Of a stretch of 63,702 bases of DNA, positions 41,078 to 50,216 are shown piece by piece. A program made the position numbers and the translations under genes. The stretch comes from Candidatus Thioglobus sp. Its GTDB lineage: Bacteria; Pseudomonadota; Gammaproteobacteria; PS1; Pseudothioglobaceae. Under the pieces are notes generated by a model. The model did no database searches and was not told where the DNA came from. It saw nothing but the letters and a program-made list of their open reading frames with translations. Where the stretch lies: the NCBI GenBank assembly GCA_028345055.1, contig JAOMCO010000008.1, positions 1 to 63,702 of the forward strand, written 5' to 3'. Each line of letters opens with the position of its first letter. Position 1 is the first letter of the stretch.

Positions 41078-41965
41078 ATGCCTAATTTCAAAGAAAAACT
41101 TATACATTATCAATACCTAATTAGAAATATTAGGGATTTTTTTTATTCACACAACGTCGTTGAAGTAGTTACGTCATCTCTTTTGGTTTCTCCAACAACT
41201 GATGTCTATATTGATAGTATTGAGGTTTCAGTCAATCATGCTCTATCAAAATCCTCAAAATTTTATTTACATACATCACCTGAATTAGAAATGAAGCGCC
41301 TTCTCTCCAGAGGAAGTGGAGATATTTTTCAAATTTGCCAAGTTTTTCGTGACAATGAGCATGGCCGGATTAACTCTAATGAATTTACAATGTTGGAATA
41401 TTATCGAGTTGGTTTTGACATGCACCAATTGATTGATGAAATTAAAGAATTGTTGATTACGCTTGGAAAGGATGATGCTATTAAAAAGATTTCATATGCT
41501 CAAGTTTTCTCAGATATTGCGAAAATTGATATATTAAATTCAGATTTTGAAGATTTGAAGAATATTTTAGAATCACATGGCCTTAACTCAGATTATGAGT
41601 ATATAGAGGATATGCAGATGGTTCTTTTTGTTCATCTTATTGAGCCAAAACTTAAAACTATTCCAGTATGTTTTATCTATGATTTTCCTAAACAACAGGC
41701 TGCCCTTGCGCAAATAGATGGACTTGTTGCCCACCGTTTTGAAATGTACATCAAGGGCACTGAAATTGCTAATGGTTATCAGGAAATCCAAACTTCAAAA
41801 GAATATCGAGATAGGTTTGAAATAGAACTTGACAAAAGGAAGAGCTTGTCAAAATCGATAGGTTCTCTAGACGAGGATTTTTTGGATGATCTTGAGGATG
41901 GACTTCCGCCTTGCTCAGGAGTTGCAATCGGGATTGACCGACTCTTCACCTCTTTGAGTTTATAA
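41078..41965 (+). CDS. epmA: EF-P lysine lysyltransferase
   Basis: This 295-residue class II lysyl-tRNA synthetase-like enzyme lacks the anticodon-binding domain. The catalytic core has YLHTSPELEMKRLLSRGSGD, QVFRDNEHGRINSNEFTMLE and the motif 3 region GVAIGIDRL near the C-terminus. It attaches beta-lysine or lysine to EF-P Lys33. Adjacency to efp supports the assignment. The partner mutase EpmB is not in the window. Confidence 0.95.
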   Translation: MPNFKEKLIHYQYLIRNIRDFFYSHNVVEVVTSSLLVSPTTDVYIDSIEVSVNHALSKSSKFYLHTSPELEMKRLLSRGSGDIFQICQVFRDNEHGRINSNEFTMLEYYRVGFDMHQLIDEIKELLITLGKDDAIKKISYAQVFSDIAKIDILNSDFEDLKNILESHGLNSDYEYIEDMQMVLFVHLIEPKLKTIPVCFIYDFPKQQAALAQIDGLVAHRFEMYIKGTEIANGYQEIQTSKEYRDRFEIELDKRKSLSKSIGSLDEDFLDDLEDGLPPCSGVAIGIDRLFTSLSL

Positions 41966-42004
41966 TTGAAGTTAACACTTTTTAAATTAAAGTATTAATA
42001 AACT

Positions 42005-42454
42005 TTGGATACTTCGAATCAACCTTTTTGGAAACGTAAATCGTTAAAGGAAATGAGCGAGCAAGAGTGGGAGTCACTTTGTGATGGTTGTGGTCGATGT
42101 TGTCTTCACAAGTTCGAGGATGAGAGTTCAGGAGATATCTACTTTACAGATGTAGCGTGTCAATATCTTGATGAGAAAACTTGTTCTTGCTCTCACTACC
42201 AAGATAGACAAAAATATGTTTCTGACTGCTTAAGTATTAACTCAAACTGGGGAGAAAAGTTTAATTGGCTCCCATCAACCTGCGCATATCGGTTACTATA
42301 TGAAGGAAAGAGCTTGCATGATTGGCACCCTCTTATCAGTGGTAACAAGCAAAGTGTTCATCTTGCAGGTATTTCAGTTAGGGGGAGAACATACAGAGAT
42401 AATGAAATCACAGAAGATCATTTATTTGAGCATGTTATTCATTGGGTGGACTAA
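42005..42454 (+). CDS. YcgN-like CxxCxxCC-family protein (UPF0260)
   Basis: This 149-residue protein has the family opening PFWKRKSLKEMSEQEWESLC and the cysteine cluster CDGCGRCCLHKF, likely a metal or Fe-S site. Further conserved cysteines follow (VACQYLDEKTCSCSHY, STCAYRLL). The start is TTG at 42005; the family N-terminus fits it. Function is not established. It is immediately followed by the DUF2914 gene, whose ATG directly abuts its stop. Confidence 0.85.
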   Translation: MDTSNQPFWKRKSLKEMSEQEWESLCDGCGRCCLHKFEDESSGDIYFTDVACQYLDEKTCSCSHYQDRQKYVSDCLSINSNWGEKFNWLPSTCAYRLLYEGKSLHDWHPLISGNKQSVHLAGISVRGRTYRDNEITEDHLFEHVIHWVD

Positions 42455-42850
42455 ATGAATAAGGTCGTTGCTGTAATATTTTGCTTACTTTCATCGTTAA
42501 GCGCTATAGCATCAGATTGGCCCCATGAAAATCTTTCTAATGCAGAGTTTGCTCTAGAGATCAAAGAAAGAACACCACTTAATATTGTTGATGAGCTCGA
42601 TAATTCTTTCGGTAAAATCTATTTTTTTACAAATTTACGCAACCTTCAAGGTCAGAGGGTTAAACATCGCTGGATTTATAACAATAAAGTAATGGCGGAA
42701 GTTGAGTTTGATGTCAAGGGCCCAAGATGGAGGGTTTGGTCATCAAAAAATCTATGGCCTACTTGGCTTGGAGAGTGGACAGTTGAGCTCATTAACTCCA
42801 AAGATGAAGTTTTTTTTAAAAAAGAATTTAACTATATAAATAAAGAATGA
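42455..42850 (+). CDS. DUF2914 protein, secreted
   Basis: This 131-residue protein has a signal peptide ([20 protein letters not shown]). The DUF2914 domain follows, including [21 protein letters not shown] and [12 protein letters not shown], then a [10 protein letters not shown]-type ending. Function is unknown; the domain is probably periplasmic. It overlaps the argG start by 4 bases, so the two are translated in tandem. Confidence 0.8.
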   Translation: MNKVVAVIFCLLSSLSAIASDWPHENLSNAEFALEIKERTPLNIVDELDNSFGKIYFFTNLRNLQGQRVKHRWIYNNKVMAEVEFDVKGPRWRVWSSKNLWPTWLGEWTVELINSKDEVFFKKEFNYINKE

Positions 42851-44043
42851 AAAAAGTTGTATTAGCGTATTCAGGTGGTCTCGATACGAGCATTATTGCA
42901 AAGTGGCTTCAAGATACTTATAGCTGTGAGGTAGTTACTTTTACTGCAGATATTGGCCAAGGCGAGGAGGTCGAGCCAGCTAGACTAAAAGCTCAATCCA
43001 TGGGTATTAAGGAAATATACATTGAGGATTTACGTGAGGATTTTGCGCGGAATTTTGTTTTTCCAATGTTTAGGGCGAATGCTATTTATGAGGGCGAGTA
43101 TTTATTAGGTACTTCAATAGCAAGGCCTTTAATTTCTAAAAGGTTGGTAGAGATTGCAAAAGAAGTCGGTGCTGATGCAATTTCTCATGGCGCAACTGGT
43201 AAAGGTAATGATCAAGTCAGGTTTGAACTGAACGCGTACGCCATTAATTCTGAAATTCAGATTATAGCTCCTTGGCGTGAGTGGGATTTATCTTCTCGTG
43301 AGAGTTTAATGAATTATGCTGAGAAAAATAATATTGAAGTTGATTATAAAAAGCAGTCAAAAAAATCTCCTTACTCTATGGACGCAAACCTTCTTCATAT
43401 TTCATATGAAGGAGATATTCTAGAGGATCCATGGCAGGAAGCTGAGGAGGATATGTGGCGATGGACGGTTTCACCAGAGGATGCTCCAGACAAGCCAGAA
43501 TACGTCGAAATAACTTATGAAAAAGGCGATATCACTGCAGTGAATGGAAAGACACTCTCACCAGCAAAGGTTATGGAAGAATTAAATGAACTTGCAGGGA
43601 GTCATGGAATTGGAAGGCTCGATATTGTTGAAAATCGTTTTGTTGGAATGAAGTCTAGAGGGTGCTATGAAACACCTGCTGGAACTGTCATGTTAAAAGC
43701 GCACCGTGCAATAGAATCATTAACTTTGGATCGTGAAGCCGCCCATCTTAAAGATGAGTTAATGCCTAAGTATGCTAAATTAATTTATAACGGCTTTTGG
43801 TTTGCTCCAGAGCGCGAAATGATGCAGGCGGCCATTGATGCCTCTCAGGAAAATGTATCCGGTGAAGTCAGAGTTAAGCTTTACAAGGGAAGTGTATCCG
43901 TTGTTGGAAGAAAATCATCGAACAGCTTATTTAGTGAAAAAATAGCAACCTTTGAGGACGATGAAGGGGCCTATAATCAAAAAGATGCTGAGGGCTTTAT
44001 TAAGCTAAATGCACTTCGACTCAGACTTAAATCTCTCCAGTAG
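42847..44043 (+). CDS. argG: Argininosuccinate synthase
   Basis: This 398-residue enzyme joins citrulline and aspartate. It has the PP-loop SGGLDTSII near residue 10, [15 protein letters not shown] and the C-terminal [19 protein letters not shown]. It is the standard bacterial form. No other arg genes are nearby, as is common in scattered gammaproteobacterial pathways. Confidence 0.97.
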   Translation: MKKVVLAYSGGLDTSIIAKWLQDTYSCEVVTFTADIGQGEEVEPARLKAQSMGIKEIYIEDLREDFARNFVFPMFRANAIYEGEYLLGTSIARPLISKRLVEIAKEVGADAISHGATGKGNDQVRFELNAYAINSEIQIIAPWREWDLSSRESLMNYAEKNNIEVDYKKQSKKSPYSMDANLLHISYEGDILEDPWQEAEEDMWRWTVSPEDAPDKPEYVEITYEKGDITAVNGKTLSPAKVMEELNELAGSHGIGRLDIVENRFVGMKSRGCYETPAGTVMLKAHRAIESLTLDREAAHLKDELMPKYAKLIYNGFWFAPEREMMQAAIDASQENVSGEVRVKLYKGSVSVVGRKSSNSLFSEKIATFEDDEGAYNQKDAEGFIKLNALRLRLKSLQ

Positions 44044-44045
44044 AA

Positions 44046-44531
44046 GTGATAGAAGTTGGCATCCTCTCTGACACCCATGGAGTGATTCATCCTGAGATAG
44101 TCAAGCTCATGAATGCATGTGATTTTGTGATTCATGCAGGAGATATAGTGGATGAAGCTTCATTACAAGCTCTTCACCCAAAACAGAGAATGATTGCAGT
44201 AAAAGGGAATAATGATATTCATATTAATTCTCTTGGAGAGGTTGAAGTGTTAGATCTTCCTGGTGGAAATATTGCTATAGAACATGGACATCTTCATGGC
44301 CACATTCAGCCTAGTCATGATTCTTTAAGAGAGACTTATCCAGATGCTAAACTGATTGTTTACGGTCATACACATAAGCAAGTTATTGACAAAGAACAGA
44401 CAACTTGGGTTGTTAATCCTGGTTCAGCTGGGAAAACTCGCAATTATGGGGCTGCAAAATGTTTAAAACTAACTATAAAAAGTGAATGGGATTGGGTTAT
44501 CGAGCCAAAAATTTTTGATGATCTTTTTTAA
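44046..44531 (+). CDS. YfcE-like metallophosphoesterase
   Basis: This 161-residue phosphodiesterase has the metal ligands in LSDTHG (about residues 8-13), HAGDI, KGNND, EHGH and YGHTH. It starts with GTG at 44046, 2 bases after argG. The fold hydrolyses phosphodiester model substrates; the natural substrate is unknown. It converges with slyD over a 35-base gap. Confidence 0.9.
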   Translation: MIEVGILSDTHGVIHPEIVKLMNACDFVIHAGDIVDEASLQALHPKQRMIAVKGNNDIHINSLGEVEVLDLPGGNIAIEHGHLHGHIQPSHDSLRETYPDAKLIVYGHTHKQVIDKEQTTWVVNPGSAGKTRNYGAAKCLKLTIKSEWDWVIEPKIFDDLF

Positions 44532-44566
44532 TGCTCAAATTAGCATGTTGCAATTGAAAATAAAGA

Positions 44567-45037
44567 TTACTCTATAGAGCCACCCTCAATAATTTCATCA
44601 GCTGTGGCATCTCTAATGGATAAAACCTCGACGAAAAAAATAATATCCTTGCCAGCTAAGGGATGATTTCCATCAATTGTTAGCTTTTCATCTTCGATGT
44701 TGGTGACAATAAAATCTTTGGTTCCACCTTTATCATTCTGCATTGTCACTAAAGCACCAATATATCTATACTCAAGTGGGACATTATTGATGTTATCAGT
44801 AAAAATTAATTCATCAATTTTTGGGCCAAAAGCCTCTTCTGCTTTTAATAGTATTTCGACCTGATCACCAACAGATTTTCCCTCAAGTTCTTTTGTTACT
44901 TGGTTAAATAATAATGTATTGTCTCCCTGCACATATCCTAATGGATCTTCGACTTGCTCAATAACATCCCCATTAGATTTATCAACAATCCTGTATGTTA
45001 ATTCAACAAACTTATTGGTAGATATTGTATCAGTCAT
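44567..45037 (-). CDS. FKBP-type peptidyl-prolyl isomerase, SlyD-like
   Basis: This 156-residue protein has the FKBP fold with an inserted flap as in SlyD/FkpB. The YRIVDKSNGDVIEQVEDPLGYVQG and DGNHPLAGKDIIFFVEVLSI segments are visible. The His-rich metal-binding tail of E. coli SlyD is absent. It speeds proline isomerisation and acts as a chaperone. It lies 9 bases after an unknown 116-residue gene in the same direction, so the two may be co-transcribed. Confidence 0.88.
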   Translation of the reverse strand: MTDTISTNKFVELTYRIVDKSNGDVIEQVEDPLGYVQGDNTLLFNQVTKELEGKSVGDQVEILLKAEEAFGPKIDELIFTDNINNVPLEYRYIGALVTMQNDKGGTKDFIVTNIEDEKLTIDGNHPLAGKDIIFFVEVLSIRDATADEIIEGGSIE

Positions 45038-45046
45038 GAAAATAAC

Positions 45047-45397
45047 TTAGAAAATTGTGGCACCAAAAATCTTGACCTCATCATCCTCAATGCCTAAGAC
45101 TAGTCTTCCTAAAAATTCACCCGGTACTTCAATACTAGTTTGCTTGTATAGAACAGTAATATAGTCACCTCTTCTAAGACATCCTAAAAATTCCCGCTCA
45201 ATAGACAAACTGGAAAGCATTTTATTCTTAGTCCATTGCTTACCAATTTCAATTTCATTCGCGCCCATCAGCATCTCTTTTGAAAAGTGTTTAACAAAAC
45301 CAAGATAGTCTCTCTTGTTTGAAGATTCTACGAGATCATCCCACATTGGTTCAGCAATTTCGAGTATTTCTTCGTCAGTATTTTTAAGTAGATTCAT
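45047..45397 (-). CDS. Hypothetical protein, possible NTF2-like fold
   Basis: This 116-residue cytosolic protein is acidic and has no membrane segment. The pattern of an N-terminal helix (EEILEIAEPMWDDLVESS, then KRDYLGFVKHFSKEML) followed by beta strands (FLGCLRRGDYITVLYKQT) resembles NTF2/SnoaL-like proteins. I do not recognise a specific family. It lies between aprA and the SlyD-like gene on the same strand, 100 bases after aprA. Confidence 0.55.
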   Translation of the reverse strand: MNLLKNTDEEILEIAEPMWDDLVESSNKRDYLGFVKHFSKEMLMGANEIEIGKQWTKNKMLSSLSIEREFLGCLRRGDYITVLYKQTSIEVPGEFLGRLVLGIEDDEVKIFGATIF

Positions 45398-45450
45398 TAA
45401 GTTAACCTTTTAATTAAGTTTGCAATGATAGTATCATAAATATAAAACAA

Positions 45451-45474
45451 TTGAGACCTCTAAAGAGGCCTCAA
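45451..45474 (-). terminator. Terminator of the sat-aprMBA operon
   Basis: The arms TTGAGACCTC (45451-45460) and GAGGCCTCAA (45465-45474) pair with one mismatch around the loop TAAA. Read on the minus strand the stem is followed by TTGTTTTA, a short T-rich tract. It ends the aprA message. Confidence 0.65.
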
Positions 45475-45497
45475 TATGGAATTTTAAATTTATTTAA

Positions 45498-47333
45498 TTA
45501 ATCAACTATATGGTAAAGGGGTGCTTTCTCCAAGGCCCATTCACCAGTTTTTGGATCACGTCTTGAAACAGTGAGACAATGCCAATTGTCATCATCCAGC
45601 TTCATATGATCACCTCTGTAATAGTATCCTGGCCAGCGAGTTTCTTCTCTGAATAAGGTATGCTGTGCAACACATTCTGAGGTAATTGTACGATGCCTAA
45701 GTTCCCATCCTCTCATTAATTGGTGCAGATCTTCAGCACCAATATGTTCAAGATCCTCTTGTAGGATTCCAAGTAATTCAATACCTCTTTTCAAAAGATT
45801 GCCATTAGTCATATAATTAACACTAATTCCACCAACATACTCATCCATAATTTTTTCGAGTCGCTGAAGACCTTGAATTGGTAATAAGTAGCTTGGTGAA
45901 ACTGTTCCAGCAGTTATTTCATTTCTGCCAACTGTATAGTTTTCAAGAGGTTTGAATATAATTTCTTTTAGGTCATCACACTGCTTATTACTGACATTAA
46001 TTTCCTCATCACCAAGATCATGTATGTATTTAACCGCTGCCTTTGCAGCTATTCTTCCTTCAGTAAATGAGCCTGATGAGAACTTGTGGGCAGTTCCTCC
46101 TACAGTATCTCCAGCACCAAAAAGACCCTCGACTGTGAGCATTCTGTTGTAGCCCCAGAAATATTCAGGCGGAGAAATATCCTCTGGACCACTAACCCAA
46201 GCACCTGAGCAAGTTGCATGAGAACCCATCACATAAGGCTCAGAAGTTGTTAACTCAGGGTTGGTATATTTAGGATCAATATTTTGAGATGCCCAAACAA
46301 CAGCCTGACCAACAGTCATTCCTAAAAAATTCTCCCATCCTATAACCTCTAGATGTGGATCCTGAAAGGCCTCCATTGTTACCATATGGATTGGACCTCT
46401 TCCAGCTTTTACCTCTTCAATAAATGCATGATTTCTGAGACATGTAGGAGTTGGAGTATGATCAATATACTCTCCAACCATTGCCTTAGTGTGTTCATAC
46501 CACTTTGACTCATACTCTTCACCATAAGTATTTTGAGTATAAGTTTTAAGATGAAGAAAGTATGCTCCAACTGGACCATAACCATCTTTAAATCTTGTTA
46601 AAACAATACGATTTTCCATCTGCGTCATCTTGGCACCAACTTGAATTGGTAACGCATAAGCAGATCCACTGCTCCATGGAGCATACCAGGTCCTGCCCAT
46701 TCCTTCCCCAACTGATCTAGGTTTGAAAATATGAGAAGCACCACCAGCACCAACAATCACTGCCTTTGCACGAAATACATGATAATCGCCAGTTCGACAA
46801 TTAAATCCAACTGCCCCACCTACTCGATTTTCTTTAGATTCGTCCATTAAGAGATGAGTAACCATAATTCTGTTATATATTTTATCTACTGAATTACGAG
46901 CAGCCTCAGCAACAATCGGCTTATAGCTCTCACCATGAATCATGATTTGCCATTTTCCTTCTCTCTGATAGCGTCCAGTCTCTTCATTTTTCATAATGGG
47001 GAGTCCCCACTCTTCAAACTTATGAACTGCAGAGTCAACATGGCGAGCCATATCAAAAGCTAAATCTTCACGAACAAGTCCCATTAAGTCATTTCTAGCA
47101 TATCTGACATGGTCTTCTGGTTGATTCTCATCCCACTGCATTCCCATATAGCAGTTGATTGCATATAAGCCTTGAGCCACAGCTCCACTTCGATCAATAT
47201 TTGCTTTTTCTGCACAAATAATTCTCATCTCACGCCCCCAGTACCTTGCCTCATAAGCTGCACCAGTTCCTGCCATTCCTCCACCAACAACTAGAATGTC
47301 ACAATCTTCCCAAACTGTTTTTCTTTTTGCCAT
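45498..47333 (-). CDS. aprA: Adenylylsulfate reductase alpha subunit AprA
   Basis: This 611-residue FAD subunit has the FAD motif DILVVGGGMAGTGAAYEAR at about residues 12-30, and later FAD segments GAVAQGLYAINCYMG and LFGAGDTVGGTAHKFSSGSF. In sulfur oxidisers it runs in reverse, joining sulfite and AMP to form APS and passing electrons to AprB. The start overlaps the aprB stop as TAATG. The gene order sat-aprM-aprB-aprA and the presence of AprM mark the oxidising type. Confidence 0.96.
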   Translation of the reverse strand: MAKRKTVWEDCDILVVGGGMAGTGAAYEARYWGREMRIICAEKANIDRSGAVAQGLYAINCYMGMQWDENQPEDHVRYARNDLMGLVREDLAFDMARHVDSAVHKFEEWGLPIMKNEETGRYQREGKWQIMIHGESYKPIVAEAARNSVDKIYNRIMVTHLLMDESKENRVGGAVGFNCRTGDYHVFRAKAVIVGAGGASHIFKPRSVGEGMGRTWYAPWSSGSAYALPIQVGAKMTQMENRIVLTRFKDGYGPVGAYFLHLKTYTQNTYGEEYESKWYEHTKAMVGEYIDHTPTPTCLRNHAFIEEVKAGRGPIHMVTMEAFQDPHLEVIGWENFLGMTVGQAVVWASQNIDPKYTNPELTTSEPYVMGSHATCSGAWVSGPEDISPPEYFWGYNRMLTVEGLFGAGDTVGGTAHKFSSGSFTEGRIAAKAAVKYIHDLGDEEINVSNKQCDDLKEIIFKPLENYTVGRNEITAGTVSPSYLLPIQGLQRLEKIMDEYVGGISVNYMTNGNLLKRGIELLGILQEDLEHIGAEDLHQLMRGWELRHRTITSECVAQHTLFREETRWPGYYYRGDHMKLDDDNWHCLTVSRRDPKTGEWALEKAPLYHIVD

Positions 47334-47803
47334 TAGTAGTAAACCCCTTCTTTCAGCTTATCTTTACTAATAACAGGCAAACCTGTTTCAACATTTAAGG
47401 CATCTGGCTCAAAGCATAATAACTGAGAGTCGAGTGCTTCTTGATCAGGAACTTCAAGCTCACCAAGTTTAGGAATTTTCTCTCCCCATGGCTGAGTAGT
47501 AATCGGTGAAAGAAAATTTTTCTCTCTTCCATCTCTAAATTTAATTTTCCAAGAAATTGTCCCTTTCTCTTCTTCACGAAGAACTCTTACGCTGTGTCCT
47601 AGAGGAGCAAAGTCAGTATATCCTCTTGCATCAATAGCATTTTGAGGACATGCTTTAACACATGAGTAGCATTCCCAGCACATATTTGGCTCAATGTTAA
47701 CTGCACGGCGAATAGTTTTATCGATATGCATGATATCTGAGGGGCAGATGTCTACGCAGTGTCCGCATCCATCGCATCTTGTCATATATACAAATGTTGG
47801 CAT
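47333..47803 (-). CDS. aprB: Adenylylsulfate reductase beta subunit AprB
   Basis: This 156-residue iron-sulfur subunit carries two 4Fe-4S clusters, in CDGCGHCVDICPSD (about residues 9-22) and CWECYSCVKACPQNA (about 41-55). A C-terminal tail wraps around AprA, as known for this enzyme. It takes electrons from AprA toward the membrane partner AprM. It is tightly linked to aprA (TAATG) and 22 bases after aprM. Confidence 0.96.
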   Translation of the reverse strand: MPTFVYMTRCDGCGHCVDICPSDIMHIDKTIRRAVNIEPNMCWECYSCVKACPQNAIDARGYTDFAPLGHSVRVLREEEKGTISWKIKFRDGREKNFLSPITTQPWGEKIPKLGELEVPDQEALDSQLLCFEPDALNVETGLPVISKDKLKEGVYY

Positions 47804-47825
47804 AATATTTTCTCCGAAAAATTAA

Positions 47826-48620
47826 TTAATAGTGATGTGGCGCTTCACGTTTTATTCCAAGACCAAATTTCTCTGGTAGATCGGCTGGCTCAGGAAGGTT
47901 TTCTCTAGAACCATCTGCTTTTGTAACTCTTTTTTGGTAGGCAGCAGCTGGTTTATAGAACATGTGAGCAAATTTAGACCAAAGGACTCCACCAAATAGA
48001 ACTGTGCTCGAGATGATAAAAAGACCAAAGAATAAAGTTTGCCAAATAGCAAATTGACTTGATTGAAGATAAGACCAAATAAGTGCAAAGGTTGCCATAG
48101 CAATAAGTGAAAGAACAAATAAATCTGCTCTCATAATCTTATACCACTTATTACCTTCAGCAGCTACATCTACTCTTATAAAGAACCAGAACCAGTAACC
48201 ACCAAGACAGAGCATAGCCGCACCTAAATGCCAAATTAATGGCCAAATTGATGGTGTAACTGAGCCAGGTGTTGAATATGAAAAAATCATTACAGAAGTT
48301 GCTATAACGAAAAGGACAAAACCATACATCGTTAAAAGATGAGCTAATCTTCTTCTGGTGCTGCAAAACTCTGAGGATGTAAGAACTTCATTAGTTGCTG
48401 TCTTAAAAGCTAAGGAGGCTTTTTCACCTGAGCCTACATTTCTTGTTGCAGTTTTTTTTGCTTTGACTGAATTATTAAAAAAGTACTTTGCACTTTTTTT
48501 ATGAATAACATCGAAGATAGTTGCTCCAATAACTAGGAGAAACATAGCTACTACATATATTTGCATCACAAGCGATGGTATAAAGGCTCCTATTTCAGAA
48601 AATGGGTTTATTGAGATCAT
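47826..48620 (-). CDS. aprM: AprM membrane protein, partner of AprAB
   Basis: This 264-residue membrane protein has about five to six hydrophobic segments and charged loops. AprM replaces QmoABC as the quinone-side electron acceptor for AprAB in many sulfur-oxidising bacteria, including the SUP05 group. The region RRLAHLLTMYGFVLFVIATSV is typical of the family. It lies between sat (gap 169 bases) and aprB. A good ribosome site (AAGGA) precedes the ATG. Confidence 0.85.
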   Translation of the reverse strand: MISINPFSEIGAFIPSLVMQIYVVAMFLLVIGATIFDVIHKKSAKYFFNNSVKAKKTATRNVGSGEKASLAFKTATNEVLTSSEFCSTRRRLAHLLTMYGFVLFVIATSVMIFSYSTPGSVTPSIWPLIWHLGAAMLCLGGYWFWFFIRVDVAAEGNKWYKIMRADLFVLSLIAMATFALIWSYLQSSQFAIWQTLFFGLFIISSTVLFGGVLWSKFAHMFYKPAAAYQKRVTKADGSRENLPEPADLPEKFGLGIKREAPHHY

Positions 48621-48789
48621 GTTTTTTCCTTTATTAAAATTGTATTACACCAATACTTTATTAAAATTTAATGCACTACATTTCCGAGCGTGCAATTGTA
48701 GAATAAACCGGACTTAAAAGTGTGAATTTTATAGATCCAGAAAACTCACAACTAATGGACCAGTTTTTTATATTTTTTATCATATTGAT

Positions 48790-49995
48790 TTATTTAGCAG
48801 AATGACCTTTAAGTTCAACCTTAACTTTGGCATCATCTTTTATTCCCGCGTAATAATTTTGAAGAATTTCTAACACTTCTGGTCTTGAAAAGTTTTCAGG
48901 GACTTCTTCATTTTCGCTGAGGAGATGCCTTAATTTTGATCCAGATAATAATAACCTATCCTCATGACTATGAGGACAGGTTTTCATACTTGACATACCA
49001 CCACATTTATTGCACCAAAATGTCCAGTCAATCTTAAGAGGCTTTGTTATTAAACCAGTGTCAATTTCATCAAAGATATTGTGAGAATCAAAGGGTCCAT
49101 AATAATCACCAACACCTGCATGGTCTCTTCCAACAATTAGATGAGAACACCCATAATTTTGTCTAAATAGTGCATGTAATAGTGCTTCTCTAGGGCCAGC
49201 ATATCTCATATCTAATGGATATCCAGATTGAAGAACAGTATTGTTTACAAAATAATTTTCAATTAGTGAAGATATGGCTTTTGAACGAACCTCAGCTGGA
49301 ATATCTCCTGGTTTAAGCTCACCTAAAGTCGAATGAATCATTACACCATCACAAATTTCTATCGCAATTTTTGCTAAGTATTCATGAGAACGATGCATTG
49401 GATTTCTAGTTTGAAAAGCAGCAACAGTTGACCAGCCTTTTTCCTCAAAATAGGATCTTGTTTGAGAGGGCGTCATATACAGATCACCATATTTCTTAGG
49501 AAAGCCTCCATCTGAGATGACTCTAATTTTTCCGGCAATATTATATTTTCCCTGAGATAGAACTATTGCAACACCGGGATGATCAGTATTTGTAGTCTTA
49601 AATACCTCATTGCACTCTACTTCCTTATCAATTATGTATTTTTCTGAAATAACCATTGTAGCGATAACTTCATTAGTTTTTTCATACACAATTGCTACTT
49701 CTTGACCTTCCTTAATATCCTCATCATTTGTCGAAAGTGTAATTGGAATAGGCCAGAATGTGCCATTTTCTAAAGTCATATTTTTACACACACTTAACCA
49801 GTCAGCACTGTTCATAAATCCTTCAAGGGGTGTAAAGCCACCAATACCAAACATAATCACATCGCCAAATTCTCTTGAAGAACATGTAACTCTTGTAAGA
49901 GTTTCAGATTTTTTTATCTCTAGTAAAACTTCTTTACCCTCTATAGCAAGTGGCATTAGTTTATTATTTCCATGGGGTGGTACAATTTTCAACAT
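48790..49995 (-). CDS. sat: ATP sulfurylase, dissimilatory type Sat
   Basis: This 401-residue single-chain ATP sulfurylase has the active-site signatures [11 protein letters not shown] and [15 protein letters not shown], and a zinc-type cluster CNKCGG with CPHSHED near the C-terminus. In sulfur oxidation it turns APS and pyrophosphate into ATP and sulfate, after AprAB. It heads the sat-aprMBA block. The window has no CysDN heterodimer, which fits the dissimilatory role. Confidence 0.95.
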   Translation of the reverse strand: MLKIVPPHGNNKLMPLAIEGKEVLLEIKKSETLTRVTCSSREFGDVIMFGIGGFTPLEGFMNSADWLSVCKNMTLENGTFWPIPITLSTNDEDIKEGQEVAIVYEKTNEVIATMVISEKYIIDKEVECNEVFKTTNTDHPGVAIVLSQGKYNIAGKIRVISDGGFPKKYGDLYMTPSQTRSYFEEKGWSTVAAFQTRNPMHRSHEYLAKIAIEICDGVMIHSTLGELKPGDIPAEVRSKAISSLIENYFVNNTVLQSGYPLDMRYAGPREALLHALFRQNYGCSHLIVGRDHAGVGDYYGPFDSHNIFDEIDTGLITKPLKIDWTFWCNKCGGMSSMKTCPHSHEDRLLLSGSKLRHLLSENEEVPENFSRPEVLEILQNYYAGIKDDAKVKVELKGHSAK

Positions 49996-50025
49996 AGATT
50001 TTTTAATTCATTTTTACAATTCTCA

Positions 50026-50043
50026 AACTCATATATATGAGTT
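50026..50043. promoter_or_regulatory. 18-bp perfect palindrome upstream of sat
   Basis: AACTCATATATATGAGTT is fully self-complementary over 18 bases, 31 bases from the sat start. It contains TCATATATATGA, identical to the palindrome directly before the suyA -10. A minus-strand TATAAT (50070-50075) further upstream is a candidate sat -10, which would place the palindrome just downstream of the transcription start. The operator role is inferred. Confidence 0.55.
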
Positions 50044-50216
50044 AATGCTATGTTATCATAGGTTTAATTATTATAAGATAACAATTAAAATATGCATTAA
50101 ATTTTAAATATTTACTAGTAAAAAAGTATACATGAATTAATATATATCTTTAATTTTTTTTGTATTAAGATTTGTTCATTAAATCAAAATAATTTATTTT
50201 AGCTATAAGCTTTAAA

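Noticed and set aside
49760-50107. 115-codon frame antisense to the 5' part of sat
   Set aside because: It covers conserved sat sequence and the sat promoter region; no ribosome site or recognisable domain.
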